Both the position numbers and the translations under genes were made by a program. This document shows, in pieces, positions 24,142 to 34,453 of a DNA stretch of 64,000 nucleotides; the stretch's first letter is position 1, and every line of letters starts with the position of its first letter. The stretch lies in assembly GCA_022559985.1 (NCBI GenBank), contig JAFJTR010000085.1, forward strand, positions 1 to 64,000. The letters run 5' to 3'. Source of the stretch: Parastagonospora avenae f. sp. tritici 18332-5 (lineage: Eukaryota; Ascomycota; Dothideomycetes; Pleosporales; Phaeosphaeriaceae). Under the pieces are notes generated by a model. The model searched no databases. It had not been told where the DNA came from and saw only the letters and a program-made list of their open reading frames with translations.

Positions 24142-24951
24142 TCACGGCTCCCAAATCTCAATCGTCTCTCGCCATCCTTCCTGCAACGTGATGCTCTTCA
24201 GGGCCTCTTCCGTCTTCTCCCATGGCACGCCAAATTTCCCGCTGTTAATCTTGCACATTCTGATCTTGCTGATTTCACTGTCGGCCATCATCACCAGCTC
24301 CAGTAACATCTTCATGGACGCGGTGGTGTTCTTGACGATGGTATCCAGTTTGTCCTTTGCCTTGCCGTACTTGGCGCTCGTGAACAGACAACCAATCCAG
24401 TGATGTGAGTCACTATCGACGGGTGCGAGTAGCTGTGCCGATCCTGTTGGCACTGGTTGTGTCTTGCTGTGCTCCTTTGCGCAGAACTTGTTGTGTGCAG
24501 TGTAAGCTTTTGGGTATTTCTGTTTGAATGCTTTGGCGATACCGGCGCCCCAGTGGCCTTGTGTGTTGCAAGCATGTACCAGTAGACAGTTTTCGGGTGC
24601 GTCTTGGAACATGTCACCGACGTGGTAGGTAAGTGACATGGACCTTGCGCCAGTGCCCTCGTCTTTCCGAGACAGAATATCCATCCAGTCTTCAGAAAGG
24701 TTGTTGTAGGCTAGGTTTTTGCCCTGCTTGGCATCTGTGTTGGACTTTTTCGGTACGGGTGCGGGTGCTGGGGGTGAGGTAGAGGGTAGCCGCTTGTGGC
24801 TCACTTTGGCCGGCGTATGAGGCCCGGCCCTCGGCACGGTAGACTCTGGCTTGCTCATGTTTGATGTGTCGGTTTCTATCCTACTCTTGCCCTTGGACTC
24901 CCCGGTTGGCTGGAAGTGGGATGTGATGCTCGCGTCACGACTGGAAGACAT
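24142..24951 (-). CDS. Macrodomain protein, Poa1-like ADP-ribose-1''-phosphate phosphatase
   Basis: The C-terminal part (from about residue 92 of 269) is a macrodomain: it opens with the strand Y-H-V-G-D-M-F, has the ligand-loop sequence V-H-A-C-N-T-Q-G-H-W-G-A-G-I-A, the later P-T-G-S-A-Q-L and W-I-G-C-L-F-T-S, and closes with an I-x-x-C-K-I-N-S-G-x-F-G segment typical of the yeast Poa1 group. Such enzymes remove the 1''-phosphate from the tRNA-splicing by-product ADP-ribose-1''-phosphate, or hydrolyse ADP-ribose adducts. I chose the ATG at 24951 because the protein then begins with a compact S-I-T-S-H-F-Q-P motif followed by a disordered Ser/Pro/Lys-rich linker. The frame is open further upstream to 25215, so a longer form is possible. 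Confidence 0.8.
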   Translation of the reverse strand: MSSSRDASITSHFQPTGESKGKSRIETDTSNMSKPESTVPRAGPHTPAKVSHKRLPSTSPPAPAPVPKKSNTDAKQGKNLAYNNLSEDWMDILSRKDEGTGARSMSLTYHVGDMFQDAPENCLLVHACNTQGHWGAGIAKAFKQKYPKAYTAHNKFCAKEHSKTQPVPTGSAQLLAPVDSDSHHWIGCLFTSAKYGKAKDKLDTIVKNTTASMKMLLELVMMADSEISKIRMCKINSGKFGVPWEKTEEALKSITLQEGWRETIEIWEP

Positions 24952-25695
24952 GATACTGGATGGAAGTGGATTCGTGACAATGTTGTTGAGTAAGGGAACT
25001 TCGCGGTTTAGTAAAAGAGATGGTGCCGGTGTTGGGGGTGCCCAGCGCTTAAGGTGAACATGAGGCGTACGGCTCCAAAAGCGCGCTGGCCGCCCGATCT
25101 CGCACCTGCCAGGACTGAATTCAACCTGTGAATGTGTTGGAGGGGTCGAGTGATTCTGGTACTTGTAGTTGTGGGCGATGAAGCAGCCCTGGAGCGCCAT
25201 ACAGGCAAACGCCAAGACAACGTCACCATACCTACCAACTACGAAAGGACTACCCTCCTTAGATCATAGAAGAAGCGGCCATGACTTGGTGAATGGATCG
25301 GAAATATGTACTAGCTGCTGCAAATATTGTGCACTCTCACTCAATCTAGCTTTCCAGAGAGTATGTAGTTGCATGACATGATAGATTAGCGACAGTCATG
25401 TGTCTACAAACCTCATTGAGAATCTGTTGACGATGAAGAGAAACCAGACTTTTGAACCGGCTATGAGATCAAATGGCCGTAAGAGTGCATTGATGTTGGT
25501 GATGATGTTCAGACGATGACGCTGCCCTTGGTGTTCTGCTAGAAGGCCACCCGAGATCCGCCGACCAATGAGACCACACGTTCTCGTAACAATCAGTCGT
25601 GCGGCCCGCGCTCTTGCCCAAATCTTCGATTCCGGCGACGAACCTCGCCCACAGCTCCATCCATCTCGCACACCACCCGCATCCGCGTCCCCACG
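24952..25695. other. Divergent promoter region
   Basis: About 740 bases separate the macrodomain gene (minus) from the Rieske gene (plus). The short frames seen here are overlapping shadows or possible leader sequence. No motif was assigned. Confidence 0.5.
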
Positions 25696-26602
25696 ATGCC
25701 CGCCCTCGCCAACACCACCCGTGCGATCGCACGCTCATGGACCGCCCACCAATTGCCCGTCGCCAGGGCCGGCTGCACCGCGCTGCAGACCCGCAACGCC
25801 TCGGCTTCGTCTTTTGACAGCCCCTTCAAGGGCTCCGCCGACACCACCAAGATCCCGTCGTTTGCTGCGTACAGAAATAAGGGCGACGAGACCGGTCCCA
25901 AGGTCTTCCAGTACTTTATGGTTGGAACCATGGGTGCGCTGTCTGCGCTTGGCGCGAAAGCGACTGTACAGGGTAAGACACCCCACGAGAACAGAGATTG
26001 AGGAGCTGGAAATGAGGAAACCCGTGGAAATAGGGCCCTGTGAAGCTCTGGGAATGCAATTGGCTGTTTCGCAGATGATGTGGGCTTTGGGGTTGATGAA
26101 AGACACACCCGCTAACGACTCGCCCTACAGACTTCCTTGTCAATATGTCCGCCTCCGCCGACGTCCTCGCCCAAGCCAAGGTCGAAATCGATCTCGCCGC
26201 TATCCCCGAGGGCAAGAACGTACGTCAATCCGACCCCCTTCTCCCACCCCACAACTAACGCACTACCAGGTCATTATCAAATGGCGAGGCAAGCCCGTCT
26301 TCATCCGCCACCGCACCGAGGATGAAATCAAGGAAGCCGAAGACACCAAGTGGGAATCCCTGCGCGACCCCCAGGCCGACAAGGACCGCGTCCAGAAGCC
26401 CGAGTGGCTCATCATGTTGGGTGTCTGCACACACTTGGGATGCGTGCCCATTGGCGAGGCTGGTGACTTTGGAGGCTGGTTCTGCCCGTGCCACGGTTCT
26501 CACTATGACATCTCTGGCCGCATAAGAAAGGGACCGGCGCCGCTGAACTTGGAGATTCCGTCATACGACTTCCCTGAGGAGGGCAAGGTCGTCATTGGTT
26601 AG
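25696..26602 (+). CDS. RIP1: Rieske iron-sulfur subunit of cytochrome bc1 complex
   Basis: This is the [2Fe-2S] subunit of respiratory complex III, in the inner mitochondrial membrane. Exons are 25696-25972, 26131-26219 and 26270-26602; the phases close exactly (V-Q then D-F-L-V-N-M, and G-K-N then V-I-I-K-W) to give 232 residues. The N-terminus is a basic, acid-free mitochondrial presequence, followed by the conserved transmembrane anchor (F-M-V-G-T-M-G-A-L-S-A) and hinge. Cluster ligands are intact: C-T-H-L-G-C at 175-180 and C-P-C-H-G-S at 194-199, so Cys175, His177, Cys194 and His197 are ligands and Cys180/Cys196 form the disulfide. The first intron (158 nt) is longer than the second (50 nt). 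Confidence 0.97.
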
Positions 26603-26797
26603 ATGGAGTGATGAAGTGATGGAGTGAGGAGGCAGTGTGAATAGGCGGAGAGAGCGAAATCTTATGCATCTTTTTCCTATGGTTTGATTGCTTTTGACAC
26701 TTGATAGATGTGTGCAGTAGCAAATGTAACACCAGTTAGAGTCACGATTCATTTTGTGACATCTATCGTCCATCTATAACATTTCAGCAACTACTTC

Positions 26798-27781
26798 TCA
26801 TTGCCCACCCAAAAACGTCTTAACCCCCTCCACCGCCGCCTCAAACTTCCCCGCCTCAATCAGCACCAAATGCCCCTTCGGCTTCACCCCCAACTCCTGA
26901 AACGCCCTCTTCGCATCACTCGCCCCCTCATCCACCGGCGTATCATACTCGAAGCTCGCATGCCCGACCGCATACTTCTGCAGCACCTCATCCTCCGGGT
27001 GAAAATAGAACGTCTCTTCCCCGCCCTTCTTCGCCTTCTTCCCGCGCGGGCCATCCTCGCCCGTCAACGCGCTCTGAATCTCCTCATAGCATTTCGACAG
27101 CACCAAATAGTGTGTAAAATTGTACGGCTCGGATTCTTGCAGCGCCCAGGTGATTTCTTCAAGCAGCATCGTATACATTGGCGGGACGATTTCGTGCGGC
27201 ATGTTGATGAAGCGCTCGGTTAGGATCAGGCCGATTTGCGTGGATGGGGTTGTGGGGTCGAGGAGGGCGGGGAGGGAGGGGATGGAGGGGGATTTGGAGA
27301 GGAGGTAGGATGTTAGGTCTTGGATTACTTTTTTGTCCTGTAGATAGAACATCGTCAGTTTAGATATATCATGGACAGATGGGGATTGGGCGCACCTTGT
27401 GTGTTTGCAGATTCAAGACGGTGAGAAAAGCGTAGGGATCTGTCTCGTTGCCGTCGACTTTGACGGTGCTGCCGAGCGTGGGCTGCGACAGGATGAGGTC
27501 TGTGAGTTCGGAGAGGTCGAAGAGTTGCGCGTCGACGTCGAGGAGTTGGCGCAGGAGGGTTTTGAGCCCGTGGAAGTCTACGGCGGGTTGCGGGTCGAAC
27601 CATTCGAAGTCAACGTTGACCATATCCATGTCCTGCAGAGTGTGAGCGCAAGTCGCATAGCGGGGGATGGCGAGGTGTCGCATACCTCGTCGCTGCCCGA
27701 GTCGTCGTCATTTTGCTGCCTGCTCTTGTCTGCAGCATCTGGGAGCTGTTCGGGATCCGCTATTGACTTTCGTTTCGCCAT
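26798..27781 (-). CDS. BCP1: Bcp1/BCCIP-like nuclear export and chaperone protein
   Basis: Three exons on the minus strand (27686-27781, 27396-27632, 26798-27337) join in phase 0 at both introns and give 290 residues. The order is typical of the BCP1/BCCIP family: an acidic N-terminus (D-D-D-S-G-S-D-E), then V-N-V-D-F-E-W-F-D-P, then a folded region with T-L-G-S-T-V-K-V-D-G and I-N-M-P-H-E-I-V-P-P-M-Y, then the Y-L-V-L-S-K-C-Y block and an acidic E-T-F-Y-F-H-P-E-D-E motif near the end. In yeast, Bcp1 is a nuclear protein that acts as chaperone for ribosomal protein Rpl23 and is needed for export of Mss4. It converges with the Rieske gene (195-bp gap) and is divergent from GMP synthase. Confidence 0.9.
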
Positions 27782-27982
27782 TGTTCCTATGATGTAGTTG
27801 TGTCGTCTGGAGTAGTAAAAGTCGCGTCGCGCCTTCTTACTTTTCTTATCGATAGGAACCCCACTAATTTTTCTGTCTGTCAGGCCGACTCACGGACTCT
27901 TTCCCCCACCATACTTTGACTTCTTTTCCTTGGTTCTCTCTTTCACACTTCAATTGACCTGCGAGAAGGCACATACTTCAAC
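27782..27982. promoter_or_regulatory. Short bidirectional promoter, BCP1-GUA1
   Basis: Only 201 bases separate the start codons of the divergent Bcp1-like and GMP synthase genes, so core promoters and leaders must lie within it. The GMP synthase side has a pyrimidine-rich stretch (about 27900-27950) as is common near fungal transcription starts. No specific factor site is claimed. Confidence 0.6.
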
Positions 27983-29661
27983 ATGGCGACCGACGGCTCA
28001 GACCCCATTCCTCCTCACAAGACGTTCGACACTATTCTCGTGCTCGACTTTGGCTCGCAATACACACATCTGATCACACGACGACTTCGCGAGCTCAATG
28101 TCTACTCGGAGATGCTCCCATGCAACACCAAGCTTGCCGACCTTTCCTTCACGCCCAAGGGTATCATCCTTTCCGGCGGCCCGTACTCTGTCTACGAAGA
28201 GGGCGCACCACACGTCGACCACGCAGTCTTCGACCTCGGCGTTCCGATCCTTGGAATATGCTATGGACTGCAAGAGATGGCCTGGCACTTTGGCAAGAAT
28301 GCCGGTGTCGCTGCTGGCGAGAAGAGGGAATACGGCCACGCCAACTTGAAGGTCGAGAGCCACGGTGGACACATGGACGAGCTATTCAAGGACGTAGGCA
28401 GTGAGCTTGAGGTGTGGATGAGTCATGGTGACAAGCTCTCCAATATGCCTGAGAACTTCACCACGGTTGCGACGACTACGAATGCGCCATTCGCGGGTAT
28501 TGCGCACAAGGAGAAGAAGTACTACGGTATTCAATTCCATCCAGAGGTGACGCATACCAAGATGGGCAAGACTGTACTCAAGAACTTTGCCGTAGACATT
28601 TGCCAGTCGACGACGGACTGGACCATGGGCAAATTTGTCGACCAGGAGATCACGCGCATCAGGAAGTTGGTCGGTGAGAAGGGACAAGTCATTGGCGCGG
28701 TCAGCGGTGGTGTCGACTCCACTGTTGCAGCCAAGCTGATGAAAGAGGCCATTGGCGACCGCTTCCACGCCGTCATGGTCGACAACGGTGTGCTCCGACT
28801 CAACGAGGCCAAGCAGGTCAAGGAGACACTCGAAAAGGGCCTCGGCATCAACCTCACAGTCATCGACGCGTCTGACATGTTCCTCGACCGCCTCAGGGGT
28901 ATCACCGACAACCCGGAGCAGAAGCGCAAGGTCATTGGCAACACCTTTATTGAGATCTTCCAGGAAAAGGCCAAGGAGATTGCGGCTGCGGCTAAGAACT
29001 CCAGCAATGCCGGTGAAATTGAGTGGCTGCTCCAAGGAACCCTGTACCCGGATGTCATCGAGTCGCTATCCTTCAAGGGTCCCTCGCAAACCATCAAGAC
29101 GCACCACAATGTCGGCGGTCTGCCAGCAAACATGAACCTCAAGCTCATCGAGCCTCTTCGTGAGCTCTTCAAGGACGAGGTCCGCGCCCTCGGAGTTGAG
29201 CTAGGCATCCCGGAGGACCTTGTATGGCGCCACCCCTTCCCCGGCCCAGGCATCGCCATCCGCATTCTCGGAGAGGTCACTCGCGAGCAGGTTCGCATCG
29301 CACGTGAAGCCGACTACATCTTCATCGAGGAGATTAAGGCCGCGGGCCTATACAGGAACATCAGCCAGGCTTTCGCGGCGCTGCTGCCCGTCAAGGCAGT
29401 TGGTGTCATGGGTGACAAGCGCGTGCACGACCAGGTGATTGCGCTGAGGGCGGTTGAGACGACTGACTTCATGACTGCGGATTGGTATCCTTTTGATGGC
29501 GAGTTCTTGAAGAGGGTGAGCAGGAGGATTGTGAATGAGGTTAATGGTGTATGCAGAGTGGTTTATGACAGTAAGTTTCCGATTCCTCGTCGACCAAATT
29601 TACACATACTAATTGAAATGCAGTCACCAGCAAGCCCCCCGGCACGATCGAGATGGAGTAG
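27983..29661 (+). CDS. GUA1: GMP synthase (glutamine-hydrolysing)
   Basis: This enzyme converts XMP to GMP with ATP and glutamine, the last step of de novo GMP synthesis. Exon 1 (27983-29570) and exon 2 (29624-29661) are joined across a 53-nt intron, with the final residues Y-D-I-T-S-K-P-P-G-T-I-E-M-E; total 541 residues. The N-terminal class I glutamine amidotransferase domain has the catalytic triad Cys93 (G-I-C-Y-G), His186 and Glu188 (F-H-P-E). The ATP pyrophosphatase domain carries the PP-loop S-G-G-V-D-S at 241-246, and the C-terminal dimerisation domain shows R-H-P-F-P-G-P-G. All key residues are present. The frame without the intron reads through to 29680 with an aberrant tail, so splicing is needed for the conserved ending. 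Confidence 0.97.
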
Positions 29662-30187
29662 ACCTTCCATGCGTACTTAGTGTACAATTGGCTCGGATTT
29701 GATATGTGAATATGGTAGTAGATCACACAAAACAATGCGGTTGGATGTGCATATGAAATAGGCGATAGACTTTGATGATACCCTGCACGACATACGTGTC
29801 ACAATTTAAGCATTTACACTTAGGACGAAGTGCTGCCGGTTGAGGTGCTGCGGTGATGTGCTGAATGCGTGAGATAATTCGTTCTAAAAAGTGGCTCACC
29901 GTGTGAATACTACGCTATACATCACACCTTGAAAGTTTCATCTGAATCCATCTGCGTGATGAAGTGCAAGTATTTTTCCAGCATTTTGGTCACTCTATGT
30001 CAATGTTGAAATTGATATCCAAATTAAACATCGACACATCGAGAAATTGAGCCTGAAGTTATACGACTTGCTTTATGATCTCATAGAGGTCTCCTTTACA
30101 CACCTCTTTTTTTACAAGAGATACACATCCTCGAACATTGTGGTTCAAGATTGCTACGTCGTCTTCGCGACGCCCCAAGCACAGACC
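29662..30187. other. Intergenic, AT-rich
   Basis: This lies between GMP synthase and the chloride channel gene, both on the plus strand. The frame of the channel is open back to 30047 but without an ATG, so it is probably leader. Nothing else was seen. Confidence 0.5.
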
Positions 30188-32940
30188 ATGCGTTCACATC
30201 CCCATCAGACCTCCGAGCTCAACCACAGCTCTCATCCAAGCACCAAACAGCACGACCACGCGCTCTCCCCACGAGCTCGCCCAAGACCAAACAATGCAAT
30301 GACTCGCCCATCCACCTCGCGCTCCCGAGCGCGTAATTCCCCCACCCCCCGCCCCACCCGCTCAACATCCTTCACACCCTCGCTGCGCCGGCGCACCCCC
30401 TCCGCCTCCCTCGACGACCCCGAGATCGCCAACGCCACGCACACTGACCACGTGATCGTCGAGGAAATCGCCGAGATCAAGCGCTACGAGGACTTCACGA
30501 CCATCGACTGGGTGCAAGACGCCGCGCGCGAGCAATTGCGGCGGAAAGCGCGCCGGAATCGTAGGGCGCTGGGATCCCGCGACACAGGCAAGAGGAATCG
30601 CGTCCGCAGGATTGTTGCCGAAGCGTATGATGCGGGACAGGCGTGGATCGTCGTCACGCTGGTGGGCGCGGCGATAGGGCTCAACGCCGCGATCCTCAAT
30701 ATCGTGACGGAGTGGCTGTCGGATATCAAACTGGGCCACTGCACGACGGCGTTCTACCTGAACGAGTCGTTTTGCTGCTGGGGTAGCGAGGCCGGGTGTG
30801 CGGAGTGGAAGACGTGGGGCGGCGACTTCTGGCCGGTTAGTTATGTGCTGTATATTGGGTTTGCGGCGCTGTTTAGCTTCACGGCTGCGCGCCTGGTTAA
30901 GAGTTTCGCGCCGTATGCGGCGGGGAGTGGGATTAGTGAGATGAAGTGCATTATTGCGGGGTTTGTGATGAAGGGGTTTCTTGGCGCCACGACGTTGGGG
31001 ATTAAGAGTATTGGGCTGCCGTTGGCGATTGCGAGTGGGTTGAGTGTGGGCAAGGAGGGCCCGAGTGTGCATTATGCAGTCTGCACAGGCAATGTGATTA
31101 GTCGGTTTTTTGACAAGTATAGAAGGAATGCGGCGAAGACGAGGGAGATATTGAGTGCGAGTGCGGCGGCGGGCGTGGGTGTGGCGTTTGGAAGTCCGAT
31201 TGGGGGCGTGTTGTTTTCGCTCGAGGAGATGAGTAATTACTTCCCGCTCAAGACGCTTTGGAGGAGTTACTTTTGCGCGTTGGTGGCTACTGCGGTGCTT
31301 GCTGTGAGTCTACACACACGGGTGGGACGAGTGTTTCGTACTGATAGTCATTTTGTAGGCAATGAACCCCTTTCGAACCGGCCAACTCGTCATGTTCCAG
31401 GTGAAATACGACCAAGGCTGGCACTTTTTCGAAATCCTCTTCTACCTCATCATCGGAATCTTCGGTGGCTTGTATGGCGCATTCGTCATGAAGTGGAACC
31501 TCAAAATGCAAGTCTTCCGCAAGAAGTATCTGGCCACATACCCCATCACCGAGGCAGTTACCCTGGCGGTAATCACAGCCATCATCTGCTACCCGAACAT
31601 GTTCCTGAGAATCGACATGACAGAGAGCATGGAGATCCTCTTCCAAGAATGCAAGACAGGCCACGACTACGACAAGCTCTGTGACCGCGACCAGAGATGG
31701 CATATGATCGGCAGCCTAGCCATTGCCACCATAATCCGCACACTCCTCGTCATCATATCTTTTGGCTGCAAAGTCCCCGCGGGAATCTTCGTGCCGTCAA
31801 TGGCCGTGGGGGCTGCTTTCGGCCGCATGGTGGGCATCTTCGTCCAGCACATCCACGAATCCTTCCCCGGCTCCGCGTTCTTCAATGCCTGCTTGCCCGA
31901 CGGGCCATGTATCACACCCGGGACGTACGCCTTCCTCGGCGCCGCTGCGAGTCTGAGCGGAATCATGCACATCAGCATTTCCGTGGTGGTCATCATGTTT
32001 GAAATCACCGGCGCGTTGACATACATCCTTCCCACCATGGTAACGTCCCCCTACATCTCCCTCCTTCTGCCCACCCCAAATAATTTGCTAACAAATTTAC
32101 TTCCAGATCGTCGTCGGCGTAACAAAATTCATCTCCGAGCGCTTCGGCCACGGCGGCATCGCAGATCGCATGATCTACCTCAACGGCTACCCCTTCCTCG
32201 ACTCCAAGGAAGACCACACCTTCGGCGTGCCCGTCTCGCAATGCATGTCTACGCACATCATCTCCCTCACCGCCTCGGGCCTGACGCTCAAACACCTCGA
32301 CCGCATCCTCGCCACCGACCAAAGCTACCAGGGCTACCCCATCGTCGACGACGAGAAAATGCTGCTCGGATACATCGGCCGCACGGAGCTCCGGTATGCG
32401 GTGGAGAAAGCGCGGAGTGAGGGTATGGGCGGGGGGACGAAGTGCGTCTTCACATCTCCGTCGGCTACGATGGCTTCGACGACGATGAACGAATTGGATT
32501 TCAGCAGATACATCGATCCCACGCCCTTAACCGTCCACCCGCGCCTCCCTCTCGAAACCGTCATGGAGCTGTTCAAAAAAATGGGCCCGAGAGTCATATT
32601 GATTGAATACCGCGGCCGCCTGACGGGGCTGGTGACGATCAAGGATTGCTTGAAATACCAGTTCAAGGTCGAGGCGGGACATGCGGGCGGTGGCGGGAGC
32701 GCGGATGAGGCGGGGATGGAGAGGGTGTTTGGCGTCTTGAAGGGCGTGGCGGGGTGGGTTGATGGATGGTTTGGGAAGGTGGGGATCACGGTGGGTGGGG
32801 ATGTTCGGTTGAGGAGTCCGGTGGGGGAGGAGAGGAGGGAGAGGGAGAGGGTTGACGAGGATACCTTTGATGTTGGGGAGGACGAGGATGATGGGGTGGG
32901 GGAGGGTATGGAGTTGGAGGATAGGAGGGGGAATAGGTAG
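30188..32940 (+). CDS. ClC-family chloride/proton antiporter with CBS domains
   Basis: Exons 30188-31303, 31359-32039 and 32107-32940 join in phase 0 and encode 876 residues. A disordered basic N-terminus precedes the ClC membrane domain. Signature elements are G-S-G-I-S (anion site), G-K-E-G-P with the gating glutamate at 290, L-F-S-L-E-E with the proton glutamate at 347, and G-x-F-V-P (P-A-G-I-F-V-P). Having both glutamates indicates a 2Cl-/H+ exchanger rather than a channel, like ClC-3/4/5 and yeast Gef1, which acidify endosomes, Golgi or vacuoles and support copper loading of iron-uptake oxidases. Two CBS domains follow (about 655-715 and 745-800). The tail is Glu/Asp/Gly-rich and disordered. 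An alternative downstream start at Met near 30299 would shorten the N-terminus. Confidence 0.93.
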
Positions 32941-33104
32941 TTTCTTGCTCTCGAAAATAGATTTCCATGAACACTCTGAGATGGTGTGAGCAACATGTTC
33001 TTCAATTCTTCTTATTCAGATGCCCCTGAATCTGATGCGATATGGCTAAAACGCCGGATGCAATGCCCTTCAATTCCAAACCCAATGACAACTCTCCAAA
33101 CGAT

Positions 33105-33925
33105 TTACCGCGCTCCGTTGATCGATGTGAATCCGCCCGCAGACCTCCTCGTCGTGACCATCGGTGCCGGTGCCGGCGCAGGTACTGGCGCAGTCTTCGC
33201 CTCTGGACTCTCTGTCTTCGGCCTTGGTGGTCCCCGCATCTCCATCTCCAGCTGCATAGCCGCGGCATCTTCTTCCGGCTCGCTATCCTCAACGCGCTCG
33301 TCGACCTCCATAGCCTCAGGCGCAGCATCCGGTTTCGCCGCTGGCACAGGCGAAGCCGACACCGACGCCTCGACGCCATTCGTCGCCGCCTCCTCGACAT
33401 GTCCATTCAGCTCATCCCCATTCTCCTCCGCACCACCATCCGCACTATCCCCATTCGCATTGTCCTCGGCATTCCCAGTCCCATTAACATCCTTCCCTTT
33501 TCCCTTCCCCTTCCCCTCCTCAACCATCTTCTCCCTCTCCTCCCTCTCCTCCCTGCGCTTTTTTGCCTCCTTCCAAAGCATCGTCTTCGGCACCACGTCG
33601 ACCGCGAACTCCAGATTATCCGTCTTCGCAATCGCGCTGCTGACGTCGCGGTACTGGATGTTGCGCCGCGGCTTGCGCTCAGTTTTGACGACGTTGTGTG
33701 TGGTAGTGGCGAGGTGCTGGATGAACATCTCGGTCGCAAGCGCGATGGCGAAGGCGGCGTTTTTGGTCACGTTGAGCCGCTCGGGGTCCGCGTGGATGAT
33801 CTTTTGAACGCGTGCGACTGGAGGGGTTAGTGGGGATGGAGGGTGGAGATGGGAGACGTACGGGGGAGGGAGACATGGCCGGTGACTTCTTTGGAGGGCG
33901 CGATTGGGGTGTTGTTGTAGGGCAT
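33105..33925 (-). CDS. Histone-fold protein, Dpb3/POLE4/CHRAC1-like
   Basis: Exon 1 (33862-33925) encodes M-P-Y-N-N-T-P-I-A-P-S and joins in phase 1 across a 44-nt intron to exon 2 (33105-33817); total 258 residues. The histone fold spans about 19-105, beginning S-L-P-L-A-R-V-Q-K-I-I and ending in Y-R-D-V-S-S-A-I followed by F-A-V-D-V-V-P-K-T, the pattern of CHRAC1 and yeast Dpb3 rather than NF-YC. Such proteins pair with a Dpb4-type histone fold in DNA polymerase epsilon or in ISW/CHRAC remodelling complexes. A long Lys/Glu/Asn/Ala-rich disordered tail follows, with a charged helix just after the fold. The small exon is easily missed: the second exon alone is open to 34037 with a misleading His/Pro-rich N-terminus. 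Confidence 0.85.
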
Positions 33926-33933
33926 CTTTGCGC

Positions 33934-33965
33934 GTGGGTGGGTGGGTGGGTGGGTGGGTGGGTGG
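33934..33965. repeat. (GGGT)n microsatellite
   Basis: About seven uninterrupted GGGT units lie just upstream of the ATG of the histone-fold gene. The transcribed strand would carry CCCA repeats; the plus strand has the G-tract spacing of a potential quadruplex. Confidence 0.9.
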
Positions 33966-34453
33966 AAGGTGAAGGTCGAGGTGTGGTAAAGAAGCGTCTG
34001 CTTGGTTCCAGAAAGTGTGTTTTCTGAGTTGGCTCAAAGGGATGCGTCAGGTGACACGTGAAGTCGCGTATGTGATCAATCGGTATGATGGTTGTCGTGC
34101 GTGCCGTTGAAGGTCAAAGTGCTGCAGCCCTGTCAAGCATCATTTAGACGCGCTCATTGTGGGCCCGCGCATCGACGGTAGCGTCCCCGCGCGGCTTACC
34201 ATATCCGAAAGCTTAGCTTAACGTTACTTTAAGCGCAAGGATGTTTGGACCTCCATGATGCTGACAACGCTAGACGCCCTTTGCCATCCCTACTGGAAGT
34301 CATTGCGCCCTCGGACAGAAGTTAATTCCGACGTCGTGCTGCTAGTGCCGCGTCTTTAAGTACCGCCATTCTCCCATCTCGACTCCATTGGCTTTGTACA
34401 ACTATCGCCATTGTTCCTTCTCAACTCCATCAACTTCATACGACTATCCGGTC
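33966..34453. other. Divergent promoter region
   Basis: This lies between the histone-fold gene (minus) and the carboxypeptidase (plus). In the 100 bases before 34454 there are two similar pyrimidine-rich pieces around CTCCAT and CAACT, probably leader. No other feature was seen. Confidence 0.45.

Noticed and set aside
29571..29680. Read-through C-terminus of GMP synthase to 29680
   Set aside because: The conserved ending appears only after removing the 53-nt intron at 29571-29623, so the unspliced tail is not the protein.
33818..34037. His/Pro-rich N-terminal extension of the histone-fold protein
   Set aside because: It arises from reading through the intron and the CCCA repeat; a short upstream exon with good splice sites gives a standard start.
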